Shown: in pieces, positions 59,670-64,000 of the stretch
Layout: each line of letters opens with the position of its first letter
Numbering within the stretch: the first letter of the stretch is position 1
Origin: Terriglobales bacterium
GTDB lineage: Bacteria; Acidobacteriota; Terriglobia; Terriglobales; Acidobacteriaceae
Direction of reading: 5' to 3'
DNA: 64,000 nucleotides
Assembly: GCA_035624455.1 (NCBI GenBank)
Contig: DASPRM010000156.1
Location: forward strand, 41,765 to 105,764
Made by a program: the position numbers and the translations under genes
Notes under the pieces: generated by a model
What the model saw: only the letters and a program-made list of their open reading frames with translations
What the model was told of the DNA's origin: nothing
Database searches by the model: none

Positions 59670-60173
59670 TCACCGAATGCGGCTGAATTCCGAATCGTTT
59701 ACTGCGCTGGGCGTGCAGACCAGCGTCCCCGTATCTTCATCGATCTGAAGGGCGACCGGGTCGGGGCAGCGGCGGCTCTCGCCAGAGTAGCGGATGTCGG
59801 CGGCTGATAACGTGCGGTCGAAGCGAACTTCAAAGACCCTGCCATCGGGCGTTCCTACCAGCGCAGTGAAAGGCTGGCTGTCCAGCGCGGCGAGGTCATA
59901 AATCACTCGAAAATTTCTGTGGGCGTTGAACGCCTGCCAGGCGCAGCGGTTGGCGTTGCTGGGGTCGCGGGCCAGCGGTACGCGCCCACAATCGGCGAAG
60001 CCGCCCCCGGCCAAGGCACGAGTATAGCGGTCGACGGGATCGAAATAGCGGTAATAGAGAGCTTTGGCCTGGTAGCGGTAATGCTGAATCCGGATCGAGA
60101 GAGCGGCGTAGTTCCACCAGGCCAGGAACGCGATCGCCAAGCAAGCGGTGAGAACCAGAAGAATCTTGCGCAT
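59670..60173 (-). CDS. Membrane-anchored protein of unknown function
   Basis: A 167-residue protein with an N-terminal helix (MRKILLVLTACLAIAFLAWW), probably a signal anchor, and a soluble domain with ALAGGGFADCGRVPLARDPS, NRCAWQAFNAHRNFRVIYDL. Cysteines in the mature part may pair. Family unknown. A GTG six bases upstream (60179) is an alternative start. The gene is isolated between unrelated neighbours. Confidence 0.6.
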   Translation of the reverse strand: MRKILLVLTACLAIAFLAWWNYAALSIRIQHYRYQAKALYYRYFDPVDRYTRALAGGGFADCGRVPLARDPSNANRCAWQAFNAHRNFRVIYDLAALDSQPFTALVGTPDGRVFEVRFDRTLSAADIRYSGESRRCPDPVALQIDEDTGTLVCTPSAVNDSEFSRIR

Positions 60174-60423
60174 GGCCACTGTCTGAAGTCCAAATCAGAC
60201 GCCCAATATATTGACACCAGAAGCGACCGCTGGGGTTGCCGGGAATCAGCAATCAGTAGCCAGCATTCAGCGAATCTCGAGGACCGACAGAACTGCGGGT
60301 TCGGAGTACAGGCCCCATTCCTGGGAGGAGAAGACGCAAGGTCCTTCGCCTCGGACGCGGAACGGTTCGCCGCGTCCTCGCTCAGAGTAAGAATTTGCTG
60401 ACAGGCCTTCGGTCCAACAGAAT

Positions 60424-62223
60424 CTACGTCAGGCTAGTCTCTTCGTAAGTGCCGTACACTTCGCGCAGCGCATCACAGATCTCGCCCACCGTGGCATAGG
60501 CGCGAACGGCATCGATGATATAGGGCATGGTGTTAGCGTCGGAGATAGACCCGTCGGGCTTCACCTTCGGCTCCTGGGCGGCTGCTTTCCTCAGGGCATC
60601 GAGGCGGCGGCGCACTTCGTCATTCGAGCGCGCCTGGCGGAGGCGCTTGAGTTTTTCGGACTGCTGCCGGGCGACGCTCTCGTCGATATAGAGGATCTCG
60701 GGCGCCGGCTCCTCGACCGTAAATTCGTTGGCGCCGACAATAATCTTCTCCCGTGCTTCCACTGCGCGCTGGTATTGATAGCTGGCTTCCGCGATCTCCT
60801 TCTGGGGATAGCCGCGCTCGATTGCTTTGACCATGCCCCCCATGGCATCCAGCTTGCCAAAATAATCGAAAGCGCCATTTTCCATGTCGAGAGTAAAGCG
60901 CTCCAGAAAATAGGACCCAGCCAGTGGGTCGATGGTCTGGGTGACGCCAGTTTCGTAAGCGATGATTTGCTGGGTGCGCAGCGCGATACGTGCTGCCTGC
61001 TCCGTCGGCAGAGCCAAGGCTTCGTCGTAACCGTCGGTGTGCAGGGACTGGGTGCCCCCGAGCACCGCTGCCAGCGCCTGGATGGCAGTGCGGGCGATGT
61101 TGTTCATGGGCTGCTGAGCAGTAAGCGATACGCCGGCCGTCTGCGTATGGAAACGCATCAGCCAGGTGCGCTGATTGCGCGCGTGGAAGCGGTCCTGCAT
61201 CAGCCGATACCAGATCTTTCGCGCGGCGCGGTACTTGGCAATCTCCTCGAAGAAATCGTTATGGGCGTTGAAGAAGAAGCTGAGGCGAGGACCGAATTCA
61301 TCCACATCGAGGCCTCGGCGAAGCGCCCACTCGACGTACTCCACACCGTCGTAGATAGTGAACGCGAGTTCCTGTAGCGCCGTGGATCCGGCCTCGCGGA
61401 TGTGGTAGCCGGAGATCGAGACGGTGTTCCACTTCGGCGTGTACTTCGAACCGAACTCGAAGGTATCGATCACCAGCCGCATCGATGGCGCCGGCGGATA
61501 GATGTACTCCTTATGCGCGATGTATTCCTTGAGAATGTCATTCTGGATCGTGCCGGAAATCTTTTTCCAGTCCGCGCCCTGCTTTTCTGCCACTACCAGG
61601 TACATCGCCCAAAGCACCGAGGCAGGAGAATTGATGGTCATCGAGGTGGTGGTCTTCTCCAGGTCGATGCCATCGAAAAGAATCTCCATGTCCTCCAGCG
61701 AATCGACGGCCACGCCGCACTTTCCGACTTCGCCTTCGCTGAACGGATGATCAGAGTCGTACCCCATCAAGGTCGGCAAATCGAAAGCTACCGAAAGACC
61801 ACCACCGCCGTGCGCGAGCAGATATTTGTAGCGCTGGTTGGTCTCCTCCGGAGAGGCGAAACCGGAGAACTGGCGCATGGTGAACAGACGGCCGCGATAA
61901 CCCGTGGCGTGGATGCTCCGCGTATACGGTGGCTGGCCAGGATAGCCAAGGTATTTTTCGTAGGTCCAATCTTCCGGCAGGTCAGCCGGTGTATAAAGGC
62001 GGCGCAGCGGAACGTTCGAAATCGTGCTGAAGCGGGCTTCGCCGCACTCGTCGAGATTCGTGCCGGTAGGCGCGCCGATAGGCTTTTCGGGATTCTTCTC
62101 TAGCGAAGGAGCCAGCGTTTTCTCCGCCCAGTCCTTTTCGGAAGCAGAAGGATGGCGGCCTTCGAGAACATCGTGAATGGCAGATTCTTTGATGCCGGTA
62201 TCCGGTCTGGCTTTACGAGGCAT
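60424..62223 (-). CDS. mcmA1: Methylmalonyl-CoA mutase large subunit (without B12 domain)
   Basis: Interconverts methylmalonyl-CoA and succinyl-CoA with adenosylcobalamin, linking propionate and branched-chain metabolism to the TCA cycle. The 599-residue protein has the catalytic barrel with [71 protein letters not shown] and [16 protein letters not shown]. The tyrosine and arginine that select a methylmalonyl carboxylate (the Y of ATGY and the R of PSMR) are present, against an isobutyryl-CoA mutase. It ends at 599 residues, lacking the B12-binding domain, so the small subunit must be elsewhere. ATG at 62223. Confidence 0.93.
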   Translation of the reverse strand: MPRKARPDTGIKESAIHDVLEGRHPSASEKDWAEKTLAPSLEKNPEKPIGAPTGTNLDECGEARFSTISNVPLRRLYTPADLPEDWTYEKYLGYPGQPPYTRSIHATGYRGRLFTMRQFSGFASPEETNQRYKYLLAHGGGGLSVAFDLPTLMGYDSDHPFSEGEVGKCGVAVDSLEDMEILFDGIDLEKTTTSMTINSPASVLWAMYLVVAEKQGADWKKISGTIQNDILKEYIAHKEYIYPPAPSMRLVIDTFEFGSKYTPKWNTVSISGYHIREAGSTALQELAFTIYDGVEYVEWALRRGLDVDEFGPRLSFFFNAHNDFFEEIAKYRAARKIWYRLMQDRFHARNQRTWLMRFHTQTAGVSLTAQQPMNNIARTAIQALAAVLGGTQSLHTDGYDEALALPTEQAARIALRTQQIIAYETGVTQTIDPLAGSYFLERFTLDMENGAFDYFGKLDAMGGMVKAIERGYPQKEIAEASYQYQRAVEAREKIIVGANEFTVEEPAPEILYIDESVARQQSEKLKRLRQARSNDEVRRRLDALRKAAAQEPKVKPDGSISDANTMPYIIDAVRAYATVGEICDALREVYGTYEETSLT

Positions 62224-62466
62224 AAGCGCGGTTTATGCCTCTATCTTGGCAGATGGCTGCGAATCGAGCAACATGGCGCGAGTAAGGAAGATACGAACGA
62301 ACCCCTGTCGGGCGGCTCCGTGGGGCGGCGTGGAGTCAATCAGTGTATGCGTGAAAACTCACTTTTATGCTGCTGAGGGGCCTCTAACTATGATAAGGGA
62401 GCCCCTGCGTGGGGCGAAACAGCTGACGGCTGGCCGCTGATTGCTGAGTGCAAAATGCAATCCCAT

Positions 62467-62919
62467 TCACGCCGCGCGAACGGACGCCGTGCGCGACGCT
62501 TCGCGATATCCCACCGCCGCGTGATAAATAGCGCGGTCGAAAAACTGCTCCGTCAGATGCAGGAGCTCCAGTGCTCCATACAGATTAATCTGCGTTTCCG
62601 CAACGCCCTCTTCCTGCAGGAAGTCCCAGAGATTTTCCTTGACGACGATCAGTGCCCAATACAGGTGGTCGAAGCGAACACCCTGCTCCCAGCGGCGGCG
62701 CCCGAGGTGTTTGTAAGTTGCTTCAATGTCTTCTTCGGTCTTGTTCAGGAGCCAGTCGGTGAGATTTTTGTAGACCTCGAGGACACGCGCCTGCATTTCC
62801 GAGCTAGGCACTCTTTCCATGTCGGAGCAGCGATGACTGGCTTGTAGTTTCTGCATCAAAGCCTGTGCCAGCTCGTCTGCGTGGGATTCGATAAGACGCA
62901 CCAGGTGAAGGTCAATCAT
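62467..62919 (-). CDS. Helical sensor-like protein (RsbR N-domain-like)
   Basis: A 150-residue, almost wholly helical protein: VRLIESHADELAQALMQKLQ, YKNLTDWLLNKTEEDIEATY, GRRRWEQGVRFDHLYWALIV, ALELLHLTEQFFDRAIYHAA. The pattern resembles the globin-like N-terminal domain of RsbR-type stressosome proteins and related sensors, with no output domain attached. The GGAGGCGGCC before the ATG at 62919 decides the start. The palindrome at 62949-62966 sits 30-47 bases upstream and is probably its operator. Family assignment is tentative. Confidence 0.65.
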   Translation of the reverse strand: MIDLHLVRLIESHADELAQALMQKLQASHRCSDMERVPSSEMQARVLEVYKNLTDWLLNKTEEDIEATYKHLGRRRWEQGVRFDHLYWALIVVKENLWDFLQEEGVAETQINLYGALELLHLTEQFFDRAIYHAAVGYREASRTASVRAA

Positions 62920-62948
62920 TGGCCGCCTCCCGTCGATGTGACGACCTG

Positions 62949-62966
62949 CTGTCAGCATGCTGACAG
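62949..62966. promoter_or_regulatory. 18-bp perfect palindrome, candidate operator
   Basis: CTGTCAGCATGCTGACAG, 30-47 bases before the 62919 gene. A second, shorter TGTCA-G-TGACA lies at 63019-63029. Both have TGTCA/TGACA half-sites, so a dimeric repressor may bind both. The regulator is not adjacent. Confidence 0.55.
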
Positions 62967-63223
62967 TAACAACAGAAGGAAAGGTAACGATTCGAATGTT
63001 ACTCCGCTATCCAAGCGCTGTCAGTGACAACCAGGCCGAGCGCAGTGGCTAATCCCAAAGGAGTAACAGCCCTCGCCTACTTATGGCCGCTATGGGCGAG
63101 GGTTTCCATTCGATGTGCAATCTTTTGCACAAGCCGCCTGGATGCGAATTTTTCTCTACATTTACAACTGGTGTGTATCGTGGAGTTAGCTTCCAGCATC
63201 TCATGAATAGTTTGGTACTCGAT
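62967..63223. other. Intergenic stretch with a second TGTCA palindrome
   Basis: No convincing gene. It holds TGTCAGTGACA at 63019-63029 and presumably promoters of the two divergent genes. A weak open frame continues into the next gene but reads like non-coding sequence. Confidence 0.4.
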
Positions 63224-63688
63224 ATGCACTTTGACGGGTGCAGAAGAGAGATCAATTGTTTGGGGTGCGCTGTGGGAGGCTACTTCGTCACATTGGGAGT
63301 TCCGCAAGGATCCTGGGTCAGACGTCACTGGGTAGCGGTGTTGTTCTTGTTTGCCGCGTTACTGGTAACCTTGATCGTGGATCGCCAAGGTCAAACCATC
63401 AGTTCTCAGCAAATGCTGATTAAGACGCTGTTCCTCGACAGCCTGGAGCTTACGGCGGTCAAGACCAGGAATCTCGAACAGCAGCGCGAGAAGGCCCAGG
63501 CAGAGATGGAGGCGGCGCAGGGAGAAACTGCGCAGGATGCCTCTCCTGAAGCGGAAGCGCCAGCCAAACCGAAGCAGGCCAACCCGGGGCATGACGTCGA
63601 GCTCAAGAACCGAGCCAAGAGACAAACCAAGATGCCTCCCCGTGACTTGGAAAGCGAACCGCGAGTACGGTGGGTAAACGGGGTATAG
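63224..63688 (+). CDS. Single-pass membrane protein with charged tail, unknown function
   Basis: The frame is open from 63083, but the first 47 codons do not look coding. I start it at the ATG at 63224, giving 154 residues; GTG or TTG codons further in are possible. It has a basic stretch then one membrane helix (WVRRHWVAVLFLFAALLVTL), and a charged helical region (QQREKAQAEMEAAQGETAQD) ending with lysine/proline-rich residues. Function unknown. A hairpin (63719-63740) follows. Confidence 0.5.
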   Translation: MHFDGCRREINCLGCAVGGYFVTLGVPQGSWVRRHWVAVLFLFAALLVTLIVDRQGQTISSQQMLIKTLFLDSLELTAVKTRNLEQQREKAQAEMEAAQGETAQDASPEAEAPAKPKQANPGHDVELKNRAKRQTKMPPRDLESEPRVRWVNGV

Positions 63689-63718
63689 CGATCGGACGGT
63701 GACAATACCCTGTCCTTG

Positions 63719-63740
63719 GGGAACGGCCACGGTCGTTCCC
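63719..63740 (+). terminator. Hairpin after the last plus-strand gene
   Basis: GGGAACG (63719-63725) pairs with CGTTCCC (63734-63740) around GCCACGGT; only TTCGTGTTTC follows. Weak terminator. Confidence 0.45.
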
Positions 63741-63816
63741 TTCGTGTTTCAGACCCCCTTTTTCAACCACGAAGGTTACGACGGGATTCGCCTAGGAAGG
63801 ATCGGGCCAATAGGCC

Positions 63817-63834
63817 GCGGACAAGAGTGTCCGC
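63817..63834. repeat. Palindrome related to the one after rmuC
   Basis: GCGGAC (63817-63822) and GTCCGC (63829-63834) around AAGAGT. Similar to the GGACAGGC palindrome at 30508-30529; perhaps one dispersed family. Confidence 0.4.
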
Positions 63835-63845
63835 CCCACACAGAG

Positions 63846-63998
63846 TCAGCCCGGGCGCGACCGGTTCAGCTCCCAGGCCTTGGCATATTTCCACGAGACA
63901 TACCCGGCGTGATAGAGGTGCAGAAGCAGCCCTTCCCGGCCATCCAGGAATCCCAGCCGAAGGAAGTAGTTGTAGAAGAAGGTGGCGGCCGGGCGAAG
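63846..63998 (-). CDS. Glycosyltransferase family 2, C-terminal end
   Basis: The last 50 residues of a gene that starts beyond the window. The sequence FFYNYFLRLGFLDGREGLL, then SWKYAKAWELNRSRPG, matches the C-terminal amphipathic region of LPS-core-type GT2 enzymes (R/K-x-F-x-x-Y-x-L-K-L-G-F-L-D-G). Probably a lipopolysaccharide or surface-sugar transferase. Confidence 0.65.
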   Translation of the reverse strand, partial: LRPAATFFYNYFLRLGFLDGREGLLLHLYHAGYVSWKYAKAWELNRSRPG

Positions 63999-64000
63999 AA

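Overview
The window looks like chromosomal DNA from an Acidobacteriota (Terriglobia-like) bacterium. This is an inference from moderately high GC, the mix of families (S41 protease, DUF72, TerC, RmuC, stand-alone methylmalonyl-CoA mutase large subunit, giant secreted beta-helix proteins) and an omega-like gene just before rho. I see no prophage, insertion sequence, CRISPR array, rRNA or intact tRNA. Starts were chosen by ribosome-binding sites, signal peptides and overlaps with neighbours.

Layout. 0-7 kb: the end of a DUF59/SufT-like gene, a secreted M3 peptidase, and a divergent glucan pair (cytoplasmic glycogen phosphorylase, exported CBM20 alpha-amylase). 7-13 kb: secreted and envelope proteins (cysteine-rich protein, membrane-anchored di-haem cytochrome, metallo-beta-lactamase-fold hydrolase, YD-repeat protein) and a frameshifted secreted gene. 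13.7-18.4 kb: a GntR/ABC-transporter operon behind a palindrome, then an ECF sigma factor coupled to a small membrane protein. 18.6-20.4 kb: omega-like gene and rho. 20.8-22.8 kb: a papain-like protease abutting, tail to tail, an operon that ends in a chagasin-type inhibitor of papain-like proteases. 23-38 kb: housekeeping and stress genes (FtsK, IspG, DUF72, CAP protein, RmuC, TerC, Tat translocase with an M28 peptidase, CtpA, a frameshifted DUF1697 gene, HtpX).

38.6-56.5 kb is the most distinctive part. A four-gene operon encodes exported proteins of 2435, 233, 215 and 1071 residues. The first mixes phage-tail-fibre-like repeats, two pectate-lyase-type beta-helices and a LamG-like insert. 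It is followed by a Wza-type polysaccharide export protein and four GT4 glycosyltransferases. I read this as a cell-surface polysaccharide and giant-adhesin (or polysaccharide-processing) locus. 56.7-64 kb: Dps, an alpha/beta hydrolase, two unknown envelope proteins, methylmalonyl-CoA mutase, a helical sensor-like protein with a palindromic operator candidate, an unknown membrane protein, and the end of a GT2 glycosyltransferase.

The best candidates for something undescribed are the protease/chagasin module with its two uncharacterised partners (20.8-22.8 kb) and the tail-fibre/beta-helix surface operon next to the exopolysaccharide genes (38.6-56.5 kb). Two probable single-base frameshifts (13.47 and 37.34 kb), a tRNA-like relic, an aldo/keto reductase fragment and several dispersed short repeats show local decay or assembly error.
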